Source: Natronorubrum texcoconense (GTDB taxonomy: Archaea > Halobacteriota > Halobacteria > Halobacteriales > Natrialbaceae). Taken from it: 64,000 nucleotides of DNA. Made by a program: the position numbers and the translations under genes. The notes under the pieces were generated by a model. That model saw nothing but the letters and a program-made list of their open reading frames with translations. It ran no database searches and had not been told where the DNA came from. The stretch's first letter is position 1, and each line of letters starts with the position of its first letter. This document shows positions 34,693 to 43,998 of the stretch, piece by piece. The DNA lies in NCBI RefSeq assembly GCF_900100335.1, contig NZ_FNFE01000003.1, positions 372,001 through 436,000 of the forward strand. Direction: 5' to 3'.

Positions 34693-37032
34693 ATGGCAGA
34701 GCGCACCAAGCCACCCGAGACGCGGACCGAGACCGCCGCGCGGCTTCGACACCTCCTCGAGACCGAAGGCGAGGCAGTTCACGCACACGTCAGCGTCTCG
34801 AACCTCCGTCGCGAACAGGCCTACGAGGCGACTGACGACATCGAGGCCCTGCGATCGGAAGCGCGGTCGATCAAGGAAGACGCCATCGACCGGCTCCCGG
34901 AGTTGATCGAAACGGTCCGCGGCGCGGTCGAAGAAAACGGCGGGACCGTCTACGTCGCTGACGACGCTGCGGACGCGAATCGGTACATCTCTGAAGTGGT
35001 CGACGGAAAGGCACTGCCGGACGCCGATCCCTCGGTCGTCAAATCCAAGTCGATGACCACCGAGGAAATCGATCTCAACGACGCACTCGAGGACGAGGGA
35101 GTCGACGTCTACGAGACCGACCTCGGCGAGTGGGTGCTACAGGTGGCCGACGACACGCCCTCCCACATCGTCGGGCCGGCGATGCATCTCACTCGAGAGG
35201 AGATCGCCGACCTGTTCAACGAGCGCTTCGAGCCCGACGAGCCGTTCGAGACGGCCGAGGAGCTCACCCGGTTCGCTCGGGACCACCTCGGCGAGCGCAT
35301 CCGCGAGGCCGACGTGGGGATTACGGGCGCGAACTTCGTTGTCGCCGAGAGCGGGACGATGACGCTCATCACGAACGAGGGCAACGCCCGGAAGTGCGCC
35401 GTCACGCCGGACACGCACGTCGCCGTCGCCGGCGTGGAGAAGCTGATCCCGTCGACTCGCGACCTCGAGCCGTTCGTGGACATCATCGCCAAGAGCGCGA
35501 CCGGCCAGCCCATCTCCCAGTACGTGACGATGCTGACGCCGCCGACCGACTCGCCCACGCTGAACTTCGACGAGCCCGACGCGCCGCTTGTGAGCGCCGG
35601 AGCCGACGGCGAGTCGGCCGATTCGAGCGACGCTCCCGAAAGCGACCGCGAGTTCCACCTCGTCCTGCTCGACAACGGCCGCCTGGACATGCGCGAGGAC
35701 GAACAGCTTCGGGAGACGCTGTACTGCATTCGGTGCGGAGCCTGTTCGAACTCGTGTGCGAACTTCCAGGCCGTCGGCGGGCACGGCTTCGGCGGCGAGA
35801 CCTACTCCGGCGGGATCGCGACCGGCTGGGAGGCCGGCGTCCACGGCCAGGACTCCGCGGCCGAGTTCAACGACCTCTGTACCGGCTGTACGCGCTGCGT
35901 CGACGCCTGCCCGGTGAAGATCGACATCCCGTGGATCAACACCGTCGTCAGAGACCGGGTCAACCGCGACGCCGAGCCCGAGGCCTACGACTTCCTCGTC
36001 GATGGGTTGACTCCGGACGCTGAAGGGGGCGGGCTCGATCTCGGGAAGCGATTCTTCGGCAACGTCGGGACGGCCGCGAAACTCGGCTCCGCGACGGCTC
36101 CCGTCTCGAACTGGCTCGCCGAAACGAGCCCGGTCCGCGCGCTGCTCGAGCGAACCCTCGGAATCGACCGGCGTCGCGACCTGCCGACCTTCCAGCGGGA
36201 GTCCCTCGTCGACTGGTTCGAGATGCGAGGCGGCGCGGAAGCTTCGAGGCAGCGAGCGGAACGGGCCACAGCCCGCACCAGCGGAGCCGATATCGACCGC
36301 GAGGTCGTTCTTTATCCCGACGTCTACACGAACTACGTCGACACCGACCGCGGAAAGGCCGCCGTCAGGACGCTCGAGACCCTCGGTATCCCAGTCAGCG
36401 TCCCAGACCTTCCAGAGAGCGGGCGCGCGCCGCTGTCACAGGGGATGGTCGCGACGGCGGACCGACAGGCCAGCCGCCTCTACGGCGCCGTCGCCGAAGA
36501 CCTCGACGCCGGCCGCGATATCGTCGTCGTCGAACCCTCCGATCTGGCGGCGTTCCAGCGAGAGTACGAGCGACTTCTGCCCGAGCGGTCGTTCGAGCGG
36601 CTTCGGGACAACAGCTACGAGATCTGCGAGTACATCTACGGGTTGGTCGAGAACGGCGCCGACGCGGAGCTCCTGTCGACCGGGAGCGACGCAGGAGACG
36701 GTCACGCAGACGACGACCGCGGCGAACCGATCGCCTACCACTCCCACTGCCAGCAGCGCACCCTCGGCCTCGAGGCACCCACGACGGCCCTGCTCGAGCG
36801 CTGTGGCTACGCGCCCCAGACCTCGACCGTCGAGTGCTGCGGCATGGCGGGCTCCTTCGGCTACAAGCAGGAGTACTACGAGGTGAGTATGAACGTCGGT
36901 GACCGTCTGGCTCGGGAGTTCGAGCGGGCGGAGACGGTCGTCGCTTCGGGGACGTCCTGTGGCGACCAACTCGAGACCGTACTCGAGCGGTCGGTCCCGC
37001 ATCCGATCGAGATTCTGGCACCCGATCGCTGA
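34693..37032 (+). CDS. Fused LutB-LutA-like iron-sulfur protein (lactate utilisation)
   Basis: 779 residues. Residues ~60-290 are a LUD domain (ADVGITGANFVVAESGTMTL; NEGNARKCAVTPDTHVAVAG). Two [4Fe-4S] motifs follow: CIRCGACSNSCANF at ~344-357 and CTGCTRCVDACPV at ~396-408. The C-terminal third resembles LutA/GlpC. Its second Cys-rich repeat is intact (SHCQQRTLGLE, CCGMAGSFGY, SGTSCGDQL), while the first has lost its cysteines (LPESGRAPLSQG and VEPSDL where CCG and PxC are expected). Probably oxidises L-lactate to pyruvate with electrons passed to the quinone pool; the substrate is inferred from family. Confidence 0.85.
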   Translation: MAERTKPPETRTETAARLRHLLETEGEAVHAHVSVSNLRREQAYEATDDIEALRSEARSIKEDAIDRLPELIETVRGAVEENGGTVYVADDAADANRYISEVVDGKALPDADPSVVKSKSMTTEEIDLNDALEDEGVDVYETDLGEWVLQVADDTPSHIVGPAMHLTREEIADLFNERFEPDEPFETAEELTRFARDHLGERIREADVGITGANFVVAESGTMTLITNEGNARKCAVTPDTHVAVAGVEKLIPSTRDLEPFVDIIAKSATGQPISQYVTMLTPPTDSPTLNFDEPDAPLVSAGADGESADSSDAPESDREFHLVLLDNGRLDMREDEQLRETLYCIRCGACSNSCANFQAVGGHGFGGETYSGGIATGWEAGVHGQDSAAEFNDLCTGCTRCVDACPVKIDIPWINTVVRDRVNRDAEPEAYDFLVDGLTPDAEGGGLDLGKRFFGNVGTAAKLGSATAPVSNWLAETSPVRALLERTLGIDRRRDLPTFQRESLVDWFEMRGGAEASRQRAERATARTSGADIDREVVLYPDVYTNYVDTDRGKAAVRTLETLGIPVSVPDLPESGRAPLSQGMVATADRQASRLYGAVAEDLDAGRDIVVVEPSDLAAFQREYERLLPERSFERLRDNSYEICEYIYGLVENGADAELLSTGSDAGDGHADDDRGEPIAYHSHCQQRTLGLEAPTTALLERCGYAPQTSTVECCGMAGSFGYKQEYYEVSMNVGDRLAREFERAETVVASGTSCGDQLETVLERSVPHPIEILAPDR

Positions 37033-37101
37033 GCCGACAGCCGCTGAAAACGGTGTTTTTCGCCGACGTTCGCGCTCACTCCGCGTAGCGAGTGTCAGTC
37101 G

Positions 37102-38430
37102 CTACGCTCGCCCCCTCTCGAGTGTCTCGGCCCGACGTCGGAACCGCTCGAGCACCGACGGTCGACCGCGACACTCGAGTCGCACCTCGTCCCCGTCGTA
37201 GTCGACCGTCTCCACGGACGTCCGATCGTACGCCGACGAGACGAGCGTCATCGCCTCGTCGCAGTTGGGCATTCGTATCGTCGCGGATTCCGTCGGGAGC
37301 CGATCACGAATCGCCGCCAGCAGCGTCTCGAGGTTCGTCCCCTCGAGCACGCTCACCGGAATCGGCTCCGCAGTCGATTGGGCCAGCGATTCCGAGGCGA
37401 TCTCGAGCCGGCAGGTTCGCTCGCTCCTCGAGAGTTGATCGACCTTGTTCAAGGCAGGGACGATTCGCTCGTCCTCGACGTCCTGTGCGGCGAGTACGTC
37501 GAGCGATGCCTCGAGCCGTCGGCGAAACCGTGCGGGCGGGTCGCTCGCGTCGGCGACGAGCACGACGACGTCCGCCGCCGCGGCCTCCGAAAGCGTCGAA
37601 CTGAACGACTCGACGAGGTCGTGGGGGAGGTCGTCGACGAAGCCGATCGTATCTGTCGCGAGCACGGGCCGGCCGTCGATCGTCGCCCGTCGGGTCGTCG
37701 TCTCGAGCGTCTTGAACAGCCGATCTTCGACCGCTGCGGTGGCGTTCTTCTCCGAGCCGTCCGGGTTCGAATCGTCGTCGATCCGCGCTTCCTCGAGCGA
37801 GAGGTCGTCCGCGAGACGGTGCAACAGTGTCGACTTCCCGGCGTTCGTGTAGCCGGCGACCGTGAGGAGATCGAACCCCTCCTCTCGGCGGCGTTCGCGG
37901 AACTGTTCGGCCGGGTTCGGGAGGTCGGCGAGTTTACCTTCGAGGCGGTCGATCCGGTCGCGAACGTCGTAGACGGGCGATCCTTTCTCGGTCTGTTTGT
38001 TCAGTGCGCCCTCGTCGGCGGACTCGATGATCCGTGGCAGGTCGTATCTGAGCCGTGCCAGTTCGACCTGCAGTTGGGCCCGTCGCGTGCCGGCCTGGGC
38101 TTCGAATATCTCGAGAACGAGCCGGTATCTGTCGATGACGACCGTCTCGTCGGGCAACAGCGACTCGAGGGCGTGGTGCTGACTCGGCGTGAGTTCGCCG
38201 TCGACGACGACGCGTCGGGCGTCGTGGTCGGCGACGATTTCGGCGAGTTCGTCGACTTTGCCGCGCCCGAGGTACGTTCCGGAATCCGCCGGGCCGATCT
38301 GGGTTAGTTCGGCGACGACCGCGTCGCCGGCGGCGCGGACGAGTGCTCGTATCTCGCGGGTCTCGACGGGGGTGGTTGTCGATCGGTTCGCGACGACTGT
38401 ACGACGGCCTGTACTGTGAGTTCGTGACAT
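37102..38430 (-). CDS. hflX: Ribosome-associated GTPase HflX
   Basis: 442 residues. The HflX N-terminal domain is clear: GTYLGRGKVDELAEIV, RRVVVDGELTPSQHHALES and RTRRAQLQ-type GTRRAQLQVELARLRYDLPR. The GTPase domain has G1 GYTNAGKST (193-201), G3 DTIGFV and G4 NKVD. HflX-type proteins split stalled or heat-damaged ribosomes. The C-terminus continues for about 90 residues as in archaeal members. Confidence 0.93.
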   Translation of the reverse strand: MSRTHSTGRRTVVANRSTTTPVETREIRALVRAAGDAVVAELTQIGPADSGTYLGRGKVDELAEIVADHDARRVVVDGELTPSQHHALESLLPDETVVIDRYRLVLEIFEAQAGTRRAQLQVELARLRYDLPRIIESADEGALNKQTEKGSPVYDVRDRIDRLEGKLADLPNPAEQFRERRREEGFDLLTVAGYTNAGKSTLLHRLADDLSLEEARIDDDSNPDGSEKNATAAVEDRLFKTLETTTRRATIDGRPVLATDTIGFVDDLPHDLVESFSSTLSEAAAADVVVLVADASDPPARFRRRLEASLDVLAAQDVEDERIVPALNKVDQLSRSERTCRLEIASESLAQSTAEPIPVSVLEGTNLETLLAAIRDRLPTESATIRMPNCDEAMTLVSSAYDRTSVETVDYDGDEVRLECRGRPSVLERFRRRAETLERGRA

Positions 38431-38754
38431 CGTGGTTGCGTTGGGTTCATGAGTGGTTGCGGTCGGTGCCGAGCCCCGGCGCTACGGAGTGTAGGCGGGG
38501 CTGTCGGAGCGAATACGAACCGGCTGCTCACGCGCGTGGTGACTCGTCGACTCCGTCGACGGCACGTCGGTTGAGCGAACACCGGCTCAGTGGGAAGAAC
38601 GGGTCTCCATCGGCCTACCCCGAACGTCCAGCTTCGACTACAAATCAGTTGTGGGTGATGTCCCAGGGAGCGTAATCCGTCCGGCCGACGGCCTCACGCT
38701 CGGCGTTATCACTCTCACTCGGTGGCGACTCCGCAAAAACTGCAGCCGCGAGCG
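38431..38754. other. Intergenic region upstream of hflX
   Basis: 324 bp between the hflX start and the DUF3194 stop, both on the minus strand. No credible gene, RNA or repeat seen, and no strong TATA box for hflX. Confidence 0.5.
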
Positions 38755-39009
38755 TTACTCGCCGAACAGTTCGTCGACCGCGTTGCGAGCGGTGAGCGCC
38801 GCGTCGTCCGCGACCTGCTCGGCGTCGGGTCCGTCCTCGGTCTCGGGTGCGTTCAGATAGACGTCGACCTCGAGGACGCCTTCCTCGAAGGTGACGGTGA
38901 CGTCGAGATCGCGCACCGCGGACTGCTTGTACTGCGAGAAGACGTAGCCTTCCGCAGCGTCGGAGGCCGTCTGAACGACCTCGTCGTCAGTCGGCTCGCC
39001 GGTCGACAT
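38755..39009 (-). CDS. DUF3194 family protein
   Basis: 84 residues, acidic. QTASDAAEGYVFSQYKQSAV, RDLDVTVTFEEGVLEVDVYL and ADDAALTARNAVDELF match the DUF3194 family, which typically follows prefoldin beta in archaea. The ATG abuts the prefoldin stop (TAAATG), so the two are translated from one mRNA. Function unknown; linkage suggests chaperone-related work. Confidence 0.85.
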   Translation of the reverse strand: MSTGEPTDDEVVQTASDAAEGYVFSQYKQSAVRDLDVTVTFEEGVLEVDVYLNAPETEDGPDAEQVADDAALTARNAVDELFGE

Positions 39010-39411
39010 TTATGCGCCGCCTGCGCCCGGACCGCCTGGGCCTGCTGGACCGCCCATGCCGCCGCCCGCGCCGCCGAGGAGTTCCTCGAGTTCGTCCTGA
39101 AGGCTCTCGAACTGCTCCTGAACTCGGTCTTCCTGCTTCTCGAGGGTCTCGAGGCGGATCTCGAGGGAGTCGACCTTGTCCTGCAGGTCTTCCTCGGCCG
39201 CGTCGTACTCGGTCTCGACGAGCAGCTCGCCGACCTTTCGGTACATGCCGGTCTCCTCGTCGATGTTCTCGAGTTCGTCGAGTGCGTTCTCGGCCTCGGA
39301 GAGGCTCGATTCGGCCTCCTGTTTCTGCATGGCGACGGTCTGGGCCGTCTCCTGAAGATCCTGCAGTTGTTCGATTTTCTCCTGTGCTTCCGGTGGGAGA
39401 TTGCCTTGCAT
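39010..39411 (-). CDS. pfdB: Prefoldin subunit beta
   Basis: 133 residues. Two coiled-coil helices with the beta-hairpin linker (about 1-110): [60 protein letters not shown]. The Gly/Ala/Pro-rich tail ([20 protein letters not shown]) is disordered. Prefoldin hands unfolded proteins to the thermosome. A GATAAAG box at 39436-39442 (plus strand) lies 25-31 nt upstream. Confidence 0.93.
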   Translation of the reverse strand: MQGNLPPEAQEKIEQLQDLQETAQTVAMQKQEAESSLSEAENALDELENIDEETGMYRKVGELLVETEYDAAEEDLQDKVDSLEIRLETLEKQEDRVQEQFESLQDELEELLGGAGGGMGGPAGPGGPGAGGA

Positions 39412-39435
39412 ATCTCGACCGTCGCCCTCCGCACT

Positions 39436-39442
39436 GATAAAG
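39436..39442 (-). promoter_or_regulatory. TATA box of the prefoldin-DUF3194 operon
   Basis: CTTTATC on the minus strand, 25-31 nt before ATG 39411. Confidence 0.5.
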
Positions 39443-39541
39443 CCAAGCTTTGACGTCGGCGAGGGGGCCCGGCGGCGAGACGCCTCGATCCCGTCGACGG
39501 CAGCCCGTACGCCTATCCGAGCGGCCGGTGTGGAGTGGACG

Positions 39542-40687
39542 ATGCGACGACGCGACGTCCTCGCTTCCGGCGGCTGTCTGCTCGCCGCGGGGTCGGCCGG
39601 CTGTCTCGAGACCCTCCGCCGGGAGGACGCCTGGCGGGAACTCGTGGTCGACCCGCCGGAAGGCGTCTACGTCCCCCCGCACGCGGACGGGATGGTGACC
39701 TACGGGACGACGTCGGCGGATGGCCGAGAAATATCGCTGCTGGCCAGCCGGCCGCACTCGTTCTGGACGGTCGCCGGCGCCGAGCGAAGCCGGGCCGACG
39801 TCCGGTCGCGACACGACCTCCACCTCATGGTCGACGTCAGAGACGTCGAGACGGGGGCTATCGTCCCCGCGCCTGTAACGACGAAAGTTCGACGGGCCGA
39901 GTCGAACGGCAGGGAGGACGACCGAATCGACGAGCGAAGCCTCTGGCCGATGCTCTCCCAGCGGATGAGTCCGCATTACGGCGACAACGTCCCGCTCGAG
40001 GGCGATGGAACCTACGTGGCGACGATCGAGGTCGGGCCGACGAGCGCCAACGCGATCGGGTCCCGTCTCGACGCACTCGAGGAGCCGACGGCCGTCGACG
40101 TCGAATTCGAGTTCGACGCGGCCGAAATCGACGGCCTCGAGCGCCGACTGATCGACGAGGACGAGGGACGTGGCGAGCCGGGTGCGCTCGAACCGATGGT
40201 GGCTCACACTGGCCACGACCACGACGCGGCCCACGCTGGCCACGACCACGACGTCGGCAGCGACCACGAACGGGCCCGCGACGCGCCCCTCGAAGCCGCG
40301 TTCGACAGCGAGGACGCGACACGACTCGGGTCGGAAGCGAGCGAGGATATCGATTACACCGCCGCGCTCGTCGCGGCGGACAAGCGGGACGGAGGCGGGC
40401 CGGCGCTCGCCGTGACGGCGCGGACGGCATACAACCGGTACCCGCTCCCGTTTGCTTCCCTCGCCGCGACAATCCTGTCTGACGACGAGCGACTCGCCGG
40501 CGGGTCGCTTCGGGAGACGGTCGGATCGCGGATCGGCCACCAGTACCGAACGCCGGTCGATCCATCCGTTCTCGAGAAGGGCGACGAACTCTCGATAGGA
40601 CTCGAGACGCCGCCGCAGATGGCGCGCCACGAGGGGTACGAAACCGCGTTCCTCGAGACCGAGACGGTGACGATAGCACTGAAATAA
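39542..40687 (+). CDS. Metal-related lipoprotein: iron-transport (P19-like) domain plus C-terminal domain (DUF7350-like)
   Basis: 381 residues from ATG 39542. Signal and lipobox: [19 protein letters not shown] (Cys20). The middle ([70 protein letters not shown]) resembles the P19/Tp34 periplasmic iron/copper-binding fold. A His/Asp-rich linker ([20 protein letters not shown]) suggests metal capture. The C-terminal ~120 residues ([20 protein letters not shown]) are like the haloarchaeal DUF7350 domain. The next gene, convergent, is a DUF2243 membrane protein. Confidence 0.7.
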   Translation: MRRRDVLASGGCLLAAGSAGCLETLRREDAWRELVVDPPEGVYVPPHADGMVTYGTTSADGREISLLASRPHSFWTVAGAERSRADVRSRHDLHLMVDVRDVETGAIVPAPVTTKVRRAESNGREDDRIDERSLWPMLSQRMSPHYGDNVPLEGDGTYVATIEVGPTSANAIGSRLDALEEPTAVDVEFEFDAAEIDGLERRLIDEDEGRGEPGALEPMVAHTGHDHDAAHAGHDHDVGSDHERARDAPLEAAFDSEDATRLGSEASEDIDYTAALVAADKRDGGGPALAVTARTAYNRYPLPFASLAATILSDDERLAGGSLRETVGSRIGHQYRTPVDPSVLEKGDELSIGLETPPQMARHEGYETAFLETETVTIALK

Positions 40688-40698
40688 CGACGGCGCAA

Positions 40699-41172
40699 TC
40701 AGGTTTCCGCGGGGCTGTCGGCGACGCGCAGTATCACCACTCCGAGCGCGAGCATGAGCACGCTCACGACGAGCCAGTGCGGGTTCCACGCTTCGGTGCC
40801 GTGGACGACGTTGTGCAGGTCGAGCACGTAGTGGCTGACGACGCCGTCGATGACGTTGAAGACGCCCATCCCGACGACGATCGAACCGACGAGGGACAGC
40901 GTCGAAAATCGGCGATCGGCTCCGTTGACGACTCGCCAGAGCAGCCCGAACCCGACGGCCATGATCGAGAGCATGGCGAGCAGGAACAGGCCGTCGAACA
41001 TCACGTTCGTTCGCAGCCCGTCGAGGCTGTAGGGGTCGTAGAATCCCGAAAAGAGGTGATGCGTCTGGAGCGTCAGGTGAAAGATAACGACGTCGACGAC
41101 GGCGCCGAATCCGAACCCGATCGTGCCGCCCGAGAGCAGGAGTCGACGTCGCGTTCGATCAGCCGTCGCCAT
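40699..41172 (-). CDS. DUF2243 membrane protein
   Basis: 157 residues with four membrane helices. Family motif GFGAVVDVVIFHLTLQTHH near the N-terminus, then GLFLLAMLSIMAVGFGLLW, GSIVVGMGVFNVIDGVVSHY and a final helix. Conserved His residues (IFHL, TLQTHH, VSHYVLDLHNVVHG) could bind metal or heme. Function unsettled in the literature. Convergent with the P19-like lipoprotein gene, with only 11 bp between stops. Confidence 0.85.
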   Translation of the reverse strand: MATADRTRRRLLLSGGTIGFGFGAVVDVVIFHLTLQTHHLFSGFYDPYSLDGLRTNVMFDGLFLLAMLSIMAVGFGLLWRVVNGADRRFSTLSLVGSIVVGMGVFNVIDGVVSHYVLDLHNVVHGTEAWNPHWLVVSVLMLALGVVILRVADSPAET

Positions 41173-41218
41173 ATCCGCAGGACCACCTCCAAGAGCAAAA
41201 GTCGAAAGCCGGCGACTG

Positions 41219-41482
41219 CTACGACTCGAGCGCCGCGTCGCCGAGTTCGGCCGTCCGTTCGGCCACGTCGATCAGCGAGAACCAGGTGTTGAGCGCGGCT
41301 CGGAGGGCGATCACGTCCGCGGCCACGACGTCGACTCGAACGGTCGCGCCGTCGCAGTCGATCGTCGTCCGCGAGCGATCGTCGTCGATTTCGCCGATTT
41401 CGCGGGCGACGCTCTCGGCGACGAGCGTCGCTCGAGTCGACGACTCGTAGTCGAACTCGAGAGTCGCATCGTGAGAAGACAC
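41219..41482 (-). CDS. pcc1: KEOPS complex subunit Pcc1
   Basis: 87 residues, the usual Pcc1 size. DATLEFDYESSTRATLVAES, TTIDCDGATVRVDVVAADVI and ALRAALNTWFSLIDVAE fit the Pcc1 dimerisation fold. KEOPS makes t6A37 in tRNA. Last gene of the L37Ae-Rpo12-Pcc1 operon, 9 nt after the rpo12 stop. Confidence 0.88.
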   Translation of the reverse strand: MSSHDATLEFDYESSTRATLVAESVAREIGEIDDDRSRTTIDCDGATVRVDVVAADVIALRAALNTWFSLIDVAERTAELGDAALES

Positions 41483-41491
41483 GCGCGGTCG

Positions 41492-41626
41492 TTAGTTGAC
41501 GCCGACTTCCTTGACGTCGCGGCTGCGCTCTTTCAGGAGCACGCGGTGGCCGCAGTACGGGCAGCGGACGCCACCGTACTCGTCGATCTGGACGTCGCGT
41601 TTACAGCGGGAGCACTTGTAACTCAT
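41492..41626 (-). CDS. rpo12: RNA polymerase subunit Rpo12 (RpoP)
   Basis: 44 residues from ATG 41626. Zinc-binding CSRCKRD and CPYCGHR with [20 protein letters not shown], as in all archaeal Rpo12/Rpb12. Located 13 nt downstream of the L37Ae stop, in the conserved L37Ae-rpoP-pcc1 order. Confidence 0.95.
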   Translation of the reverse strand: MSYKCSRCKRDVQIDEYGGVRCPYCGHRVLLKERSRDVKEVGVN

Positions 41627-41639
41627 ACAGGGTAGGAGG

Positions 41640-41903
41640 TTATTCGCTGTCTTCGGCGAGTGCGGCGCGGATCGAACGCTTGACGGTTCGGCCGGCAGGG
41701 GTCTCGGGGCGGTAGGCACCGCCGGTGAAAACCTCGCCGGTCTCCTCGTTCTTCCAGATACCGGTGCCGACGCGCGTGACGTCGTCGCCGTCGACTTCAG
41801 CATTGTTCATGTCGTCTTCGATCTCGCTGACGCGACGTCGGGCGACGCGACCGTAGCGTGCACCGAAGCGGCCCGCACTCCCGACTTTTCCTTTATCGGC
41901 CAT
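41640..41903 (-). CDS. rpl37ae: Ribosomal protein eL43 (L37Ae), no zinc cysteines
   Basis: 87 residues. The core matches L37Ae: [57 protein letters not shown]. The family's four zinc-binding cysteines (CPxCG...WxCxxCG) are missing; the corresponding stretches read [12 protein letters not shown] and WKNEETGE, and the protein contains no cysteine. The zinc finger has therefore been replaced by an acidic metal-free version. Leads the operon; a TTAAAC element (41932-41937, plus strand) lies 29-34 nt upstream. Confidence 0.92.
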   Translation of the reverse strand: MADKGKVGSAGRFGARYGRVARRRVSEIEDDMNNAEVDGDDVTRVGTGIWKNEETGEVFTGGAYRPETPAGRTVKRSIRAALAEDSE

Positions 41904-41945
41904 AGTAGGGCTAACTATCGTCAGCGGATTCTTAAACCTGTTGAG

Positions 41946-42158
41946 TTACGCCGATCCGTTCTCCGCCCGTTCGGCGACCGGACCGGTGAGCAGTTCCCGA
42001 AAGACCAGCGCGAGCGCGGCGAGGTAGCCGACGGGAGCTAACGGTGCGGCGAGCAGCCCCGTTCCGACACCCGTCACCGCGATGGCCGTGCGAAGGGCGA
42101 GTCCACTCATGGCGAGCAGCGGAATCGCAGCCAGGACGGCGTCGGGTCGTTCGAACAT
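41946..42158 (-). CDS. Small two-helix membrane protein
   Basis: 70 residues. AVLAAIPLLAMSGLALRTAIAV and GLLAAPLAPVGYLAALALVF are hydrophobic and likely membrane-spanning; the C-terminus is charged (GPVAERAENGSA). A TATAAT-like box lies only ~10-16 nt upstream of the ATG, closer than expected, so the start could be downstream. Function unknown. Confidence 0.5.
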   Translation of the reverse strand: MFERPDAVLAAIPLLAMSGLALRTAIAVTGVGTGLLAAPLAPVGYLAALALVFRELLTGPVAERAENGSA

Positions 42159-42268
42159 GGCTAATTATATCTCATTACTCCCGGTCGGAAAAGGGCCTGA
42201 CAACCAGCAGCCAGTGTCACTTCCACGAGACCGTGACAGTTCTTGCGCGATTAGGGTCGGCGGGACGG

Positions 42269-43024
42269 CTACTGGAACTCCGCGCTGGACAGCACGTCGT
42301 TTAGATCATCCCGAATGCGCTCGCCCATCTCCCGGTCTGGAGCGGTCGTCACGACTCGGTTTTCCTGCACGCTCGAGCCGTCGCGCAGGAGCATGCGAAC
42401 GTTACCGCCGTCGTCAGCGCGGGTCACTTTCGCCCGCAATCCAGACTGGGACCCCTTCCCGCCGGCGTCGATGGGTCCCGGAATGACCTTCTTGACGTGG
42501 GGGTGGTCCGCGACGGTGTGGATCGCCCGCATGCCCGTGCGTCCGCCGATGAGCGTGGTATGGCTCCCCCCGATCTTGTCGGCCGGCGGCGTCTCGACGA
42601 CGTCGAGTGCGGGTTCGCCGCGGCGCTCGAGGACCGCCCGGACGGGATCGTCGTCCGCGACGCGGTAGAACGGGTGGTGGATATCCTCGCGGACGGCCTG
42701 AATCACCGCCCGTTCGCCGCCGGCGTAGACCTCCTCGGGACGCTTGCGGCGGATTTCGTCGCCGATCAGTCCCGCGAAGTTTCGTAGCTCGACGACCTCG
42801 TTCTCGCCCTCCTCGGGCGTCGTCGTAATCGTCGTCTCACCCAGTACCGGATCGGCAGGTTCGCTCGCCGAGGCCGTGTCTTCGTCGCCGTCGTCTGCAA
42901 GCATCGTCAGCGTCGTCCGCTCTCGCCCCGCCTCGAGAACGATCGCCGCGGTGTTTCGCTCCCGGCAGACCAGACAGAAATCGCCGGGTTTCTCGAGCGG
43001 CGAGGCGCAGTGACGACACTCCAT
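42269..43024 (-). CDS. DUF2103 family protein with N-terminal zinc ribbon
   Basis: 251 residues. N-terminal zinc ribbon CRHC (C3, C6) and CLVC. The rest includes LRNFAGLIGDEIRRKRPEEV, ADKIGGSHTTLIGGRTGMRA and GGKGSQSGLRAKVTRADDGG, the DUF2103 hallmark (archaeal predicted metal-binding). Possible RNA or nucleotide-linked role, but no established function. Located between the L37Ae operon and surE, all minus strand. Confidence 0.75.
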   Translation of the reverse strand: MECRHCASPLEKPGDFCLVCRERNTAAIVLEAGRERTTLTMLADDGDEDTASASEPADPVLGETTITTTPEEGENEVVELRNFAGLIGDEIRRKRPEEVYAGGERAVIQAVREDIHHPFYRVADDDPVRAVLERRGEPALDVVETPPADKIGGSHTTLIGGRTGMRAIHTVADHPHVKKVIPGPIDAGGKGSQSGLRAKVTRADDGGNVRMLLRDGSSVQENRVVTTAPDREMGERIRDDLNDVLSSAEFQ

Positions 43025-43092
43025 AGCCGTGGTTCGAGAGACGCGTGTAAAATGGCCGTGTTTTCGATCGCGTCGCCCGGGACCGTCGGGCG

Positions 43093-43935
43093 CTACAGCA
43101 GCCGTTCGAGGATCGTCCGAACCTCCGGCGTCTCCACGACGTCGAAGGGGACCCGCATCGGGGAGACGGAGACCCTCCCCTCGAGTAAGGCGTGACGGTC
43201 CGTGTCGTCGGGATCGGGGATGTCCCGATTGGCCATCTGCTGCCAGAGCCGGTTGGTCAACTGGAAGCCGCCGTCCTCGACGGTGGCATCCATCTCGTAG
43301 ACCTCGGTCGGTCGGGTGAGCGCGAAGCCGTCGGACGCCACGTCGGGCCGCGGGACGTTGACGTTCAGGTAGTCCACGCGGTCGAACAGCCCCGTGCCGA
43401 GCGCGCCGCTCGCGAGTTTCGCGGCGATCTCACCCGCGCGCTCGAAGTCCGCGGGCTCGAGGTCGCGTTCGATGCCCAACGTGTCCATCGAGAGGGCGAT
43501 CGAGGGCGTCTCGAGGAAGGCGGCCTCCATCGCGGCGCTGACGGTTCCCGAGCGCGAGAAGACGTAGGCCCCGAGGTTCGCTCCCTCGTTGCAGCCCGAG
43601 ACGACGATATCGGGTTCGGGATCGAGCGCGTTGACGCCGACGATGGCGCAGTCACAGGGCGTCCCGCGGACGGCGTAGCCGAGTTCGTGGTCGGCGTGGG
43701 GAACCGGCGAGGTGAACAATCCGTCGGCCATGCTCGTCGTCAGCTCCGGATCGTCGGCGTCGGTCGCCGTCCGGCCGTACGACAGCGACCGACCGACGGC
43801 GCTCTGGTTGCGGTCGGGCGCGATGACGGTGACCGAGCCGACCGCCGAGAGCGCGTCGTACAGCGCTCGAATGCCCGGCGCGTCGATCCCGTCGTCGTTC
43901 GTCAGGAGAATTTCCGGTTGGTCGTCCTCGTCCAT
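43093..43935 (-). CDS. surE: 5'/3'-nucleotidase SurE
   Basis: 280 residues from ATG 43935; an in-frame GTG at 43941 would add two. Motifs: LLTNDDGIDAPGIRALYDAL with the DD metal site, VIAPDRNQSAVGRSLSY, and DIVVSGCNEGANLGAYVFSR. SurE is a Mg/Mn-dependent phosphatase acting on nucleoside monophosphates. The C-terminal dimerisation region (HALLEGRVSVSPMRVPFDVV) is present, so it looks complete. Confidence 0.93.
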   Translation of the reverse strand: MDEDDQPEILLTNDDGIDAPGIRALYDALSAVGSVTVIAPDRNQSAVGRSLSYGRTATDADDPELTTSMADGLFTSPVPHADHELGYAVRGTPCDCAIVGVNALDPEPDIVVSGCNEGANLGAYVFSRSGTVSAAMEAAFLETPSIALSMDTLGIERDLEPADFERAGEIAAKLASGALGTGLFDRVDYLNVNVPRPDVASDGFALTRPTEVYEMDATVEDGGFQLTNRLWQQMANRDIPDPDDTDRHALLEGRVSVSPMRVPFDVVETPEVRTILERLL

Positions 43936-43998
43936 ATCCACAACTTCGGATTCGGGCTGGATACGAGTACCTATTCGGCGCGCTCCGCCGCAGTGGCG

